Assembly: GCA_014360985.1 (NCBI GenBank)
Contig: JACIWK010000012.1
Location: 1-56,322 of the forward strand
Direction of reading: 5' to 3'
Source: Candidatus Bipolaricaulota bacterium
GTDB taxonomy: Bacteria; Bipolaricaulota; Bipolaricaulia; Bipolaricaulales; Bipolaricaulaceae
Length of the DNA: 56,322 nucleotides
Part shown: piece by piece, positions 1 to 8,551 of the stretch
Position numbering within the stretch: position 1 is the stretch's first letter
How the letters are laid out: every line of letters begins with the position of its first letter
The notes under the pieces: model-generated
Told to the model about the DNA's origin: nothing
Databases searched by the model: none
What the model saw: the letters and a program-made list of their open reading frames with translations, nothing else
Translations under genes and position numbers: made by a program

Positions 1-1436
1 TCGAGACGGCACACGGTACTCAGCCGGTCCGCACAGCGATTCACCACAAGCGCCATCCCCTCCTGCACCACCTCACTCTGCGTCCTCTGCGTCTCTGCGG
101 TGAGTTCCCGAACCAGCCGCGCCAGCGTCACCAGCGCCACCTTCTGCCGCGCGGTAAAGAGGTCGCCCCACTGGAGCATGCCGTATTTTTGCACGCTGAA
201 CGCACGACCGGCCCCTGAACCGCCGCCGGCTGGCGTTGGCTCATCCGGCACCGGGCAGAGGCCCTGCCCGCCGCTCCGCTCCCAGTCGTCGAGGATCTTC
301 GCGACGCGTTCCTGCGCCAGGCGCACCGCCTCGTAATCGCGCTCGGTGGGCAGCCGATAGTGCCGCCCTTGTTCGCCGGGGCGGAGCAGCACCACGGCGA
401 GCAGTCGGGCGCCGCCGATGCGCTTGCCCTGCTCATCGAACACCACGTCGGCCCCGCCCCGCTGGGCGGCAAGCTGGACCCGCACCCGCTCCGGCGGCAG
501 CACCGCGCCGCAGCAAGGGCACGTGGCCCTCGCCCGCGCGACCGTACCGGCTGGCACCTCGCGCTCGCTCTTCGGCTCGAACACCTCGAACACCACGCGC
601 GGCGGCTCGCCGGCTTGACCTGCCTGCGCCACAGGCGCGGCAGGCAGGCGCTCGACCCGGTACCGCAACGCGCGCTTGCGCTTGGGCTTCTTGCAGAGCC
701 AGAACGAGCGCACGAGCGGGATCTCCGCGCCGCAATTCGGAGATTCGCAGCGGACCGTCCGCGCCCAGAGGTAGGCGATGGGCGTGGCCCCGTCCGGGTC
801 CTTCGGGTAGAGGTCCGCCAGTTCCTTCTCCGCCTCGCGCTTAATCTCCGCGCCCACGCGCCGCAACTCGTCGGCCAGCTCCGGTCCGTGGCGCGGAATG
901 TCTTCGAGCATGACCTTGAGGATGAGGCAGGCCACCGGGTTGAGGTCGCTGGCGAAGGCCTCGCACCCCAGGCGCAGGGCCTCGAGCGGGATCGAGCCCC
1001 CGCCCGCGAAGGGATCGACGAGAAGTGGCGGCTCGTACAGGCTGCCGTCCTCGGATGCATAGGCCGCTTTGACTAGGGCGCGGCTTACCTCGAGATAGAC
1101 CGGATGGTTGGCCAGGTCCCAGTTGGCGAAGTCGGCGATGAAGCGAAGGAGCGCGTGCCGCAGGGCTTCATCGCTGGGGCCCACGCTCCCTTGAACGCGC
1201 GGGAGAATCTCCCGCGCCGCGCTCTTGAAGTCCTCCGGGCAGAGAGGGTCGCATGGGTCGGGCCAGAGCAGCGCGAGCAGCACCGCCCGGCACGATGCCA
1301 GCGGTCGCCTGGCCCACCAAAGATGCAGCGTGCTTGGATGTCCGTGCCGGATGGACTTCTCCCGCGCCGCGTGTCGCGACACCTCGGCAATCGGGAAGTC
1401 CACCTCGGCCAGGCGTTTGCAGTCTTTAGGGATCAT
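1..1436 (-). CDS. DUF1156 adenine-specific DNA methylase, C-terminus cut by window edge (DrmMI-like)
   Basis: Partial gene: 478 N-terminal codons are open to the left edge. It starts at ATG 1436 (MIPKDCKRLAEVDFPI) and carries the DUF1156 N-terminal signature around residues 10-50, including TLHLWWARRPLAS. A SAM-binding motif follows (VDPFAGGGSIPLEA, then SDLNP), then two zinc-ribbon-like cysteine clusters (CESPNC and CPCC). The family transfers methyl groups to adenine N6, and COG1743-type members serve as the methylase of DISARM class 1 and of other DUF1156 anti-phage clusters. The catalytic (D/N)PPY motif was not seen in the part present. It is the last visible gene of a minus-strand cluster behind a SNF2 helicase and an AlbA_2 gene, and 57 bp holding two palindromes separates it from its upstream neighbour. 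Family call is firm; system assignment is inference. Confidence 0.85.
   Translation of the reverse strand, partial: MIPKDCKRLAEVDFPIAEVSRHAAREKSIRHGHPSTLHLWWARRPLASCRAVLLALLWPDPCDPLCPEDFKSAAREILPRVQGSVGPSDEALRHALLRFIADFANWDLANHPVYLEVSRALVKAAYASEDGSLYEPPLLVDPFAGGGSIPLEALRLGCEAFASDLNPVACLILKVMLEDIPRHGPELADELRRVGAEIKREAEKELADLYPKDPDGATPIAYLWARTVRCESPNCGAEIPLVRSFWLCKKPKRKRALRYRVERLPAAPVAQAGQAGEPPRVVFEVFEPKSEREVPAGTVARARATCPCCGAVLPPERVRVQLAAQRGGADVVFDEQGKRIGGARLLAVVLLRPGEQGRHYRLPTERDYEAVRLAQERVAKILDDWERSGGQGLCPVPDEPTPAGGGSGAGRAFSVQKYGMLQWGDLFTARQKVALVTLARLVRELTAETQRTQSEVVQEGMALVVNRCADRLSTVCRL
76..104. repeat. CTCTGCGT-type short tandem-like repeat inside the methylase gene
   Basis: A segment built from repeated CTCTGCGT/CTCTGCGG units lies in frame in the DUF1156 gene and encodes roughly TAETQRTQSE on the minus strand. 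Similar CTCTGCGTC...CTGCGGTGA elements recur in many environmental bacterial genomes, as I recall, mostly between genes. Here it adds residues and does not break the frame. Confidence 0.5.
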
Positions 1437-1453
1437 AACCGCTCTTTGCAATT

Positions 1454-1492
1454 ATTTGCGTGCGCGCAAATATGATAACCGCGCGCGGTTAT
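1454..1492. promoter_or_regulatory. Two palindromes in an AT-rich gap before the methylase: operator candidate
   Basis: 1475-1492 is a perfect 18-bp palindrome, ATAACCGCGCGCGGTTAT. 1454-1471 is ATTTGCG-TGCG-CGCAAAT. A further half-site ATAACCGC lies at 1435-1442, over the methylase start codon. On the minus strand a TATCAT (-10-like) sits at the edge of the first palindrome. This is the only AT-rich stretch in the cluster and suggests separate, possibly autoregulated expression of the methylase. The binding protein is unknown; the winged-helix C-terminus of the neighbouring AlbA_2 protein is one candidate. Confidence 0.5.
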
Positions 1493-1493
1493 T

Positions 1494-3185
1494 TTATGCG
1501 CGGCGCCCATACCATGCCCCCTTCTTCGTTCCATGCTGAGTCAGCCGGCCGCTCTCCGTGAGCCGCTGGAGTAGCCTGTAAGCCTGATCGGGAGACAACC
1601 GGCACAGCTCCGCCACCTCCTTGCGCGTGATGCGCCCGTGTTTTTCGACGTACTGCAGGACCATCTGCTCATGCTGGATCGGCTCGAAGCCGCGCTGGCG
1701 TATATAAGCAGCCGGCTCGCCCAGCCGGCGGTAGGTCGCTGCCGACAGGTGCCAGGTGCGGCCCTTGCGCTCGCCGCGAGGCTCAACCAGGCCGATCTCG
1801 ACCAGGCGGTTGAGGGTAGTGCGGGCGTCAGCCTCCGGCTTCTGGGTGAGGCGGGCGGCGTCCTCCGTAGTGATCCTCCGGTCGCGCCAGAGGGCGTTTA
1901 GGATTAAGAGTTCGTCCAATCCAAGATCGCGCCCGGCGCCCGATTCCTCGACGAGAAGGCGGACGAACTCGAGGTTGGCCTTGCCCCCCGGAAGCACGAG
2001 CACCACGTTATGCTCGTTACTGCGCTCATAACTGGGAGCCGGGCGGCCGTTGCGCAGTTGCTCGTAGAAAATCGTGTCGATACCCCGCGCGGTGCGCTCG
2101 ACGATGCCCGCACGCTTGAAGGCATCAGCAAGGAGCGGATTGCGCGGGCGGGGCGGGGTGACGAGGAGGTTGTCGAGCCGGACGCCTTCGGGAAAGCCGC
2201 CTGGATTGGAGATCTCGAGGCGGTCGGCGTGCCACTGAATGTGCACGGCGCCGAGCCGAGTGTAGTCTCGATGGATGAGCGCGTTGGCCAGGCCCTCGCG
2301 GAAGGCCGCCGGCGAATAGTCCGGCACACCGATCCGGAGCATCCCCACCAGGATTTCTTCTTCGCGGTTGCGTGCGCGGAAGCGACCGAGCAGCTCTTCG
2401 ACGACCCGCAGCAACGGCCAGTGGAAGAAGTCGTTGACCACGACCTGCTGCCCTGAGAGGACCTGGAATGCCACCTCGTGGGCCGGCAGCAGGCGGCGCA
2501 ACGCCTCCTCGCGGCCGAACAAGAGCAGGCCGAGCACCCGGACGATGGACACCTCGTGGTTTGCCTCGACGGCGCCGAGTGCTTTCGCCAGTTCCACGTC
2601 GGCGAGGCCCACCAGCGATGAATCGCCCCGGCCTTGGCTTTCACGAACCAAGCGCCGGAAACGTTCGAACTCGAGGGGATCGAGGTCGTCCCAGCGAGCA
2701 TCCTGGACGGCGAGCGCCGAGTAGTCCAGCAGACCGTGGTCCGCCTGATGTCGCTGCATCTCGTGAAAATGGAAGGGGACGCACGCCGGGCGGCCGTCAC
2801 CACCCACCGCCCGGCGGAGGTATTTGCCGTCGGCCGTACCCACTGGCCAGCGCGCAGGAGGAACCTCGATGGCAACGACGTCCTTGCCGTCCAGCGCCAA
2901 GACTTCGACCCTCGCGGCCACGGACGGCCGCGTCCGGTTGTTGATGAGCGCTTGGAGGCGCAGCGGGTCGGTCCGGTCGCGATGACGGGGGCGCGCGCCC
3001 GTCACGCGGCCGTCGTCCTCGACACCGAGCAAGAGCCAACCCAGCGAGTCATCCGCGCGATTGGCGAGACACACGACGGCCTCGACAAGCTCGCCATCCG
3101 AGAGCGCCTCCCGCTCTTCGCCTTTGAACTCCACGGCGAGCGTCTCGCCGGCGTCGATCAGCCGTCTGAGGTCCTGGGGCGTCAC
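1494..3185 (-). CDS. AlbA_2 / GHKL-ATPase domain protein with winged-helix C-terminus
   Basis: 563 residues in the COG2865-like family of predicted regulators. The N-terminal ~130 residues are an AlbA_2 (divergent AAA_4) domain (TLAVEFKGEE, CLANRADDSLGWLLLGVEDDG). The middle holds the HATPase_c_4 signature (ALIHRDY, LEISNPGGFPEG), and the last ~130 residues look like winged-helix segments. I place the start at GTG 3185. It overlaps the helicase stop codon as GTGA, indicating translational coupling, and has GGAGG about 7 nt upstream; an in-frame extension to 3287 would lie wholly inside the helicase gene. AlbA_2 proteins often occur in defence islands as accessory or regulatory parts. DNA-binding function is family-based inference. 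Confidence 0.82.
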   Translation of the reverse strand: MTPQDLRRLIDAGETLAVEFKGEEREALSDGELVEAVVCLANRADDSLGWLLLGVEDDGRVTGARPRHRDRTDPLRLQALINNRTRPSVAARVEVLALDGKDVVAIEVPPARWPVGTADGKYLRRAVGGDGRPACVPFHFHEMQRHQADHGLLDYSALAVQDARWDDLDPLEFERFRRLVRESQGRGDSSLVGLADVELAKALGAVEANHEVSIVRVLGLLLFGREEALRRLLPAHEVAFQVLSGQQVVVNDFFHWPLLRVVEELLGRFRARNREEEILVGMLRIGVPDYSPAAFREGLANALIHRDYTRLGAVHIQWHADRLEISNPGGFPEGVRLDNLLVTPPRPRNPLLADAFKRAGIVERTARGIDTIFYEQLRNGRPAPSYERSNEHNVVLVLPGGKANLEFVRLLVEESGAGRDLGLDELLILNALWRDRRITTEDAARLTQKPEADARTTLNRLVEIGLVEPRGERKGRTWHLSAATYRRLGEPAAYIRQRGFEPIQHEQMVLQYVEKHGRITRKEVAELCRLSPDQAYRLLQRLTESGRLTQHGTKKGAWYGRRA

Positions 3186-6100
3186 GGCGACCCTCCATAG
3201 GGAGGCGATTCCTCCCGCACCTGCATCGGCTTTGTCAGGGCATCCACCTCCAGCCAGTAGTGGGCGACCTTGGTGACCTCGTGCCACGGGAAGCGGGCCG
3301 GGTCCTTGATCGGTTCCTGAAGCTGGGGCTTGGAGCCGCAGTCCGTCACCACGTACAGCCAGTAGCAGTCGCGGCGGTCCTCGGCGACCCGGCGCTCGTT
3401 GGGGGTGAGAAGGATGGTGCCCGTCGCCCCGGCTAGCCCCTTGACCTCGATGAGTCGCAGTTCCCCGGAGGCGAGGTCGAGGCTCGTGATGTCGTAGCCT
3501 AGGTTCCGGTCGGAGACGTCGAAGACCTGCCGCCCCTGGGAGCGTTCGTGCTCCATGACGACCCGCATGGCGATGGCCTCGGTCTCCGGGTTGGGCCGGA
3601 GCTGTTGGACTTCTGGTGCCTGCCGTTCAGGATGAGGCAGCACCAGAACGCTTGCGATGCGCTCGACCGCCTGCAGGGAAAGGGCACGCTGCTGTTTGAG
3701 TTCCCTCCGCCGACGCTCCCGGCGTTCCAGTAGTTCGGCGTGGCGGGTCTCGATCTGGGCGAGCCGACCTTCTGCTCCTTGTTCGCCGCGTTCGATCGCT
3801 TCGTGCGCTTTGCCGATCTCGAGGTCGGCGCGCTGGAGGAGTTCGGTGAGCGAAAGTTCGACGTGCTCGGCGATCCGCGCGACCTCGGCCAGGCGTTCCT
3901 TCCGGGTCGCCTCCAGGAAGGGTTGGAGGGCGTTCTCGTGCAACCACGCTGCCGGCTCCGGCTGGAAGGCAACCGGCGGAAGCTCCCCGGGCCTGTCGGC
4001 CGGGGTGAAATTGTTGAGCACATTCGGCTCGCGGAGACACGGGTCGCCGCTGGCCGCGATTTCCACGGCGAAGAGGTTTTCATGGATGACGTGGCCGAGC
4101 CCGTCCACCACCCGGGCGCGGTAGAAGTCGATGCGGGACGGCTGTTCGTGCTGAAGGGAGTAGAAGCAGGCCCCCTTGCTGAACGCCTCGGCAGCCCTGG
4201 CGCAGGCATGCCGGCGGACGGCTTCGAAGAGGGGATGACCAGGCGTGACCCATTCCAGACTGTGCTTCTCGGCCGTGTCGCGGTCGGTTGAGCACCGTGG
4301 GTACTTCGCCGCCAGGGAGGGCAGGGACCAATCCGGGGCCCGTTCGTATTCGCGCAGACGCGGCGGGGTGCGGCCGGGGTCGAATGTGTGCGGCAGGTGC
4401 GGCACGTTCTTGACCTCCAGGCCGGCATACTCGGCGGCTTCGCGGATGAAACGCGCGACCGTTTCCGGCACGACGCGACGTTCCTGGGCCCGCGCCCGGC
4501 GCTCGATGAGCATCTCTAGGTTGAGTCTTTTGGAGGCCAGGCCTTCGAGAGCGTTCTGGCAGATGGCGCGGAAGCGGCCCTCGTCAACGTTCTCGAGCAG
4601 GCGCTCTTCGAGGTCGGCGTCGCCCAGCTTCCCTGCGTAGTAGTCCCGCAGAATGCGCTCCACGTGGGCCGCCGGCAGGATTTCGCCGACGACGTTGAAG
4701 ACCGCGTCGTCGTCCAGCGCATCGCGGATTTCCTGGAGCTTCTCCAGCAGCCGCTTGAGCACGCGGCCCTCGATGGTGTTCGTGGCCACGAAGTTGAAGA
4801 TGAGGCAGTCCTTTCGCTGACCGTAGCGATGGATGCGGCCCATACGCTGCTCGAGGCGGTTCGGGTTCCACGGGATGTCGTAGTTGAAAAGGACATTGCA
4901 GACTTGGAGATTGATACCCTCACCTGCCGCCTCTGTGGCTACGAGGATTTGAATTGCGCTCTCGCGGAACTGCTGCTCGGAATGGAGGCGCGTCCCTGGC
5001 TCGTCGCGGGAGCCGGACTTCATCCCGCCGTGGATGCAGCCGACGCGGAATCCCCAGCCTTTCAGCTTCCCGACGAGGTAGTCGAGCGTGTCCTTGAACT
5101 CGGTGAAGATCAGCAGGCGCTTGTCCGGGTGGTCGAAGAAGCCCTCTTTGTGGAGCAGGTCCTTGAGCTTCGACAGCTTGGCCTCCGAGTCGGTGTCTTC
5201 GACGGCTTGTGCCTGTTCGGCAAGTCGACGAAGTTCAGCGATCTCCTCGCGCACCTGCTCGGCGTTGCCCGCGAGCGTCACGGCCTCAAGCGTCTTTTCG
5301 AGACGCTCGCGCTCGTTCTCTTCCATCTCCTCGATCTCTTCCGGATCGGGGAGGTCGGGTGGAACAAGTCTGACGAGTTCCTGAGCCTTCTTCAGGCCCT
5401 CTTCGAGCCTCCGAGCGCGATTCTCAAGGCTGTGGCGCATCGCATAGGTGCTGGAGGCCAGCCGGCGCTGGTAGAGGGACATCAGGAATCCCACAGCACG
5501 CGCTCGGGGATCGTCCCCTTGGGCCGCAGCCTTCGTGCTCTGCTGTTTCACGAATCGCGTGATGTCGCGGTAGAGGTCGAACTCCGGTCCGTCGATCTGG
5601 AATTCCACGGTGTGCGGGATGCGGTTGGTGAAGATCTTCTCGGCCACCCAGGTTCCATCCGCGCGGCGCTCAGGGAAGTAGACCATCGCCTCTTTCGTCC
5701 GGCGCAGATAGAAGGGCGCGCGGCGGCGATTCATGGCCTCGCGGATGGATCGGACGTCCGCATAGGCATCCGCATCGAGAAGCTGGAGGAAAAGGCTGAA
5801 GTTCACCGGATCGCCCTTGTGCGGTGTGGCGGTCAGCAAGAGCATGTGGTCTGACGTATCCCTGAGCAGTTCGCCCAGCTTGTAGCGGAGGCTCTTGTGG
5901 GTCTCGTCGGCCGCCGACATGCGGTGGGCCTCGTCCACGATGACAAGGTCCCAGTGGACTTGCCGCAGCCCGGGGAGAATCTCCTGGCGCTTGGCGAGGT
6001 CGAGCGACGTGATGACCCGCTTCTGCTCCAACCACTGGTTGACGCCAAACTGGTCTCGGATGTCGCCGCCCTTGAGAACCAGGAACTTCGCGTCGAACTT

Positions 6101-6616
6101 CTCCTTCAGCTCCCGCTGCCACTGGAAGGAGAGGTTGGCGGGGCAGACGATCAGGATGCGTTCGGCCAAGCCGCGCAGTTCGAGTTCGCGGATGAGTAGG
6201 CCAGCCATGATCGTCTTGCCAGCACCGGCGTCATCCGCCAACAGGAATCGAACCCGAGCCAGCTTGAGGAGGTAGTCGTAGATGGCCTCAAGCTGGTGCG
6301 GCAACGGGTCCACGCGGGAAATGGAAAGGCCGAAGTAGGGGTCGAACTCGTAGGCGATGCCGAGAGAGTAGGCCTGCAGGCCGAGGCGAAGAAGGCCGCC
6401 GTTGCCATCGTAGGTGTGCCGCGCGTCCAGGATGGTGAGGCTCTCGAGGTCACGACTCGTGAGGGTGACCCTACGGAATCGCTCCGACTGCATGCCGACC
6501 AACCCCGCCACCCAAGTGTCGGGGCCGTTCGCGCGCACGTTCTCCACCCGCATCGGCTCGCTGAAGAGCGGGCCGGCTAGAATCTGGCCCTCGTGGAGGA
6601 TCGGCCTCTGAGTCAT
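3182..6616 (-). CDS. SNF2-family helicase with C-terminal DUF3883 (DrmD-like)
   Basis: 1144 residues from ATG 6616 (MTQRPILHEGQIL). Helicase motifs appear in order: Walker A DAGAGKT, DEAH (IVDEAHRM), TATPHKGD, and the C-terminal lobe with EQRMGRIHRYGQ. A charged coiled-coil-like segment follows the second lobe, and the last ~110 residues match DUF3883 (LGYDITSLD, LIEVKGLAG, LTPNER). The architecture resembles DrmD, the SNF2 helicase of DISARM class 1; HepA-like helicases of other islands are the alternative. It overlaps the AlbA_2 gene by 3 nt and begins 4 nt after the HsdM remnant's stop. An earlier in-frame GTG at 6652 would overlap that remnant and has no better ribosome site. Confidence 0.85.
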   Translation of the reverse strand: MTQRPILHEGQILAGPLFSEPMRVENVRANGPDTWVAGLVGMQSERFRRVTLTSRDLESLTILDARHTYDGNGGLLRLGLQAYSLGIAYEFDPYFGLSISRVDPLPHQLEAIYDYLLKLARVRFLLADDAGAGKTIMAGLLIRELELRGLAERILIVCPANLSFQWQRELKEKFDAKFLVLKGGDIRDQFGVNQWLEQKRVITSLDLAKRQEILPGLRQVHWDLVIVDEAHRMSAADETHKSLRYKLGELLRDTSDHMLLLTATPHKGDPVNFSLFLQLLDADAYADVRSIREAMNRRRAPFYLRRTKEAMVYFPERRADGTWVAEKIFTNRIPHTVEFQIDGPEFDLYRDITRFVKQQSTKAAAQGDDPRARAVGFLMSLYQRRLASSTYAMRHSLENRARRLEEGLKKAQELVRLVPPDLPDPEEIEEMEENERERLEKTLEAVTLAGNAEQVREEIAELRRLAEQAQAVEDTDSEAKLSKLKDLLHKEGFFDHPDKRLLIFTEFKDTLDYLVGKLKGWGFRVGCIHGGMKSGSRDEPGTRLHSEQQFRESAIQILVATEAAGEGINLQVCNVLFNYDIPWNPNRLEQRMGRIHRYGQRKDCLIFNFVATNTIEGRVLKRLLEKLQEIRDALDDDAVFNVVGEILPAAHVERILRDYYAGKLGDADLEERLLENVDEGRFRAICQNALEGLASKRLNLEMLIERRARAQERRVVPETVARFIREAAEYAGLEVKNVPHLPHTFDPGRTPPRLREYERAPDWSLPSLAAKYPRCSTDRDTAEKHSLEWVTPGHPLFEAVRRHACARAAEAFSKGACFYSLQHEQPSRIDFYRARVVDGLGHVIHENLFAVEIAASGDPCLREPNVLNNFTPADRPGELPPVAFQPEPAAWLHENALQPFLEATRKERLAEVARIAEHVELSLTELLQRADLEIGKAHEAIERGEQGAEGRLAQIETRHAELLERRERRRRELKQQRALSLQAVERIASVLVLPHPERQAPEVQQLRPNPETEAIAMRVVMEHERSQGRQVFDVSDRNLGYDITSLDLASGELRLIEVKGLAGATGTILLTPNERRVAEDRRDCYWLYVVTDCGSKPQLQEPIKDPARFPWHEVTKVAHYWLEVDALTKPMQVREESPPYGGSP

Positions 6617-6620
6617 GATG

Positions 6621-6971
6621 TCATCCCCATCCGCAATCTCCACGCGCCACACGCCGGATCAGAGCCCCGTAGCTCCAGCTCCTGGCTTCGCGCAGGTCCT
6701 CGCTGCCCCGGTCGAAAACGCTTACCGCCCGATACTCGTCGGGGTCCTCGGGGTCGGCGCCCTCGGCCCGCTCGGCTTCAAGCCTCGCGTGCTGCTCTTC
6801 GAAGGCGTCGAAGATGTATTTGAGGAGGATCAGCCCGAGGACGACGTGCTTGTACTCGGCGGCGTCCATCGACCCGCGCAGGGCATCGGCCATGCGCCAC
6901 AGCTCAGCCCCGAAGCCTAGGTCCCCGCCGGTGGAGTTCGTCCGCCCTCCCCCCTTCCTCGCCCTGGGCAT
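6621..6971 (-). pseudogene. Truncated type I restriction methylase N-terminus (HsdM remnant)
   Basis: A 116-residue product starts like Hsd[42 protein letters not shown] and [14 protein letters not shown], then [10 protein letters not shown], all typical of the N6_Mtase_N helical domain. HsdM is normally about 480-550 residues. Here similarity ends near residue 95 and the SAM-binding and NPPF regions are missing. The last ~20 codons read into the start of the helicase gene, so a deletion seems to have joined an hsdM 5' end to the helicase. Its promoter (6987-7015) looks intact and now probably drives the helicase operon. It could be a functional short ORF, but remnant is likelier. Confidence 0.8.
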
Positions 6972-6986
6972 GGTCCCACGCCGAGG

Positions 6987-7015
6987 ATGGTAGCGATCGG
7001 GCCCAGATCGGACAA
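6987..7015 (-). promoter_or_regulatory. Sigma70-type promoter of the defence cluster
   Basis: On the minus strand TTGTCC (7015-7010), a 17-bp spacer and TACCAT (6992-6987) lie 15 nt before the HsdM-remnant ATG. Nothing comparable is seen directly before the helicase, so this is the probable promoter for the whole minus cluster. Confidence 0.6.
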
Positions 7016-7048
7016 CACCCGCCTACCGGCGAACGCCGGCGCTCTCGA

Positions 7049-8464
7049 TCAGCCCTCCCCGGCCCGCGCGCCCGGCTCGGGAGACGGGGGGCGAAGGGCC
7101 CAGCGGGTGCCCTCGGGCCCGTCGCGGAGCTCGACCCCCAGCGCAAAAAGCCTCTCCCGCACCCGGTCGGCGAGGGCGAACTGCTTGGCCGTCCGCAACT
7201 CGGCGCGCAGCTCGACAAGGAGCTGGATCAGGTCATCGGCAAGGGCACTGGTAGCTGGTCGGGGGGTCCCGAACAGGCCCAGGCTCCCCCCGAGGCGCCG
7301 GACGAGCGTTGCGGCGGCCTTCGCGCCCCCGAGGTCCCCGGCCTGCCGGCGGGCGTGGCCGACCCCGACGATCTCCTGGAGGACGCCGAGGGCGCCAGGG
7401 GTGGTGAAGTCCTCCTCGAGTACGGCGTGGAACCTCTCCTCGAGCGCAGCGAGCTCGGGGAGGGGCTCGCTCGGGGCCGCGTCGGGCAGGGCCTCGGCCG
7501 CCCACAGGAAGTCGTACACCCGGTCCACGGTCCGCTTTGCCTCGGCCACCGCTTCGTCGGAGAAGTCGAGGGGTTTGCGCCAGTCGCGGGCGAGGTAGAA
7601 GTAGCGCACCGCCTCGCCCCCGTACTTCCCGACCACGTCCCGGGCGTAGGCGAAGTTCCCGACGGACTTCCCCATCCGCTCGCCGCGCACGGTGAGGAGC
7701 CCGTTGTGGAGCCAGATGCGCACGAAGGGCTTCCCCGTCGCGGCCTCGGCCTGGGCGAGCTCGTTCTCGTGGTGGGGGAAGATGAGGTCGCTCCCCCCGG
7801 CGTGGATGTCCACCGTCTCACCGAGGAGGTCGCGGGACATCACGACGCACTCCGTGTGCCATCCCGGCCGCCCCTCGCCCCACGGGGAGGGCCAGGAGGG
7901 CTCGCCGGGCTTGCTCCTCTTCCACAGCGCGAAGTCGCCGGGGTGGCGCTTCTTCTCGTCGACCTCGACCCGCGCCCCCGCTTCCTGCTCCTCCCGCGCC
8001 CGGCCGGAGAGCTTGCCGTACGCGGGGAAGCTCTCCACGGAGAAGTACACGTCGCCGTCCACGACGTAGGCGTGGCCGGACGCGACGAGCTGCTCCACGA
8101 ACGCGACCATCTGCGGGACGTAGGCCGTGGCCCGGGGGGAGTGGGTGGGCCGGGCCACCCCGAGCGCGGCCAGATCGCGGAAGTACTCCTCGGTGTAGTG
8201 GGCGGCGACCTCGTCCGCGGTGCGCCCCTCCTCCTGGGCGCGGCGGATGATCTTGTCCTCGATGTCGGTCACGTTCTGAACGTAGATCACGGTGTACCCG
8301 CGGGACTCGAGGTACCGGCGCAGGGCGTCGAACACGATCATCGGCCGGGCGTTCCCGATGTGGATGAGGTCGTACACGGTAGGGCCGCAGACGTACATCC
8401 GAACCGTGTTGCCGTCGACCTTCAGCTCCTCGAGCCGCCGCGAAAGGGTGTTGTAGAGCTTCAT
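7049..8464 (-). CDS. cysS: Cysteinyl-tRNA synthetase
   Basis: Charges tRNA-Cys with cysteine in the cytoplasm. 471 residues, normal length. The class I HIGH motif reads HIGNARP near residue 36, after the zinc-ligand segment MYVCGPTVYD. The second zinc cluster is HTECVVMS with HAGGSDLIFPHHENE. The KMSKS loop reads RMGKSVGNF, with Gly for the second Ser-position residue, a tolerated variation. The C-terminal DALR-type region is present. It is monocistronic, transcribed from the 8500-8529 promoter and divergent from the small exporter gene. Its 3' end faces the defence cluster promoter, so the boundary between core genome and island lies at about 6972-7048. Confidence 0.96.
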   Translation of the reverse strand: MKLYNTLSRRLEELKVDGNTVRMYVCGPTVYDLIHIGNARPMIVFDALRRYLESRGYTVIYVQNVTDIEDKIIRRAQEEGRTADEVAAHYTEEYFRDLAALGVARPTHSPRATAYVPQMVAFVEQLVASGHAYVVDGDVYFSVESFPAYGKLSGRAREEQEAGARVEVDEKKRHPGDFALWKRSKPGEPSWPSPWGEGRPGWHTECVVMSRDLLGETVDIHAGGSDLIFPHHENELAQAEAATGKPFVRIWLHNGLLTVRGERMGKSVGNFAYARDVVGKYGGEAVRYFYLARDWRKPLDFSDEAVAEAKRTVDRVYDFLWAAEALPDAAPSEPLPELAALEERFHAVLEEDFTTPGALGVLQEIVGVGHARRQAGDLGGAKAAATLVRRLGGSLGLFGTPRPATSALADDLIQLLVELRAELRTAKQFALADRVRERLFALGVELRDGPEGTRWALRPPSPEPGARAGEG

Positions 8465-8499
8465 CTCGTTCGCCCCCTAATCATCGGCCAGTCCGGCTG

Positions 8500-8529
8500 A
8501 TGGTACGCGGGCCCGTCTTCCCCGCACAA
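8500..8529 (-). promoter_or_regulatory. cysS promoter
   Basis: Minus strand TTGTGC (8529-8524), 18-bp spacer, TACCAT (8505-8500), about 35 nt before the cysS ATG, leaving a normal leader with a G-rich ribosome site. Confidence 0.55.
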
Positions 8530-8538
8530 CCCTCGGGA

Positions 8539-8544
8539 TAGAAT
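8539..8544 (+). promoter_or_regulatory. -10 element TAGAAT, leaderless-type
   Basis: TAGAAT ends 7 nt before ATG 8552, so transcription should begin at or next to the start codon. No Shine-Dalgarno is present. No clear -35. Confidence 0.5.
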
Positions 8545-8551
8545 GCAGGCC

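Noticed and set aside
128-1060. 310-codon minus frame at the left edge
   Set aside because: Arg/Ser-rich frame; the neighbouring frame from 1436 carries the whole DUF1156 signature and continues off the edge.
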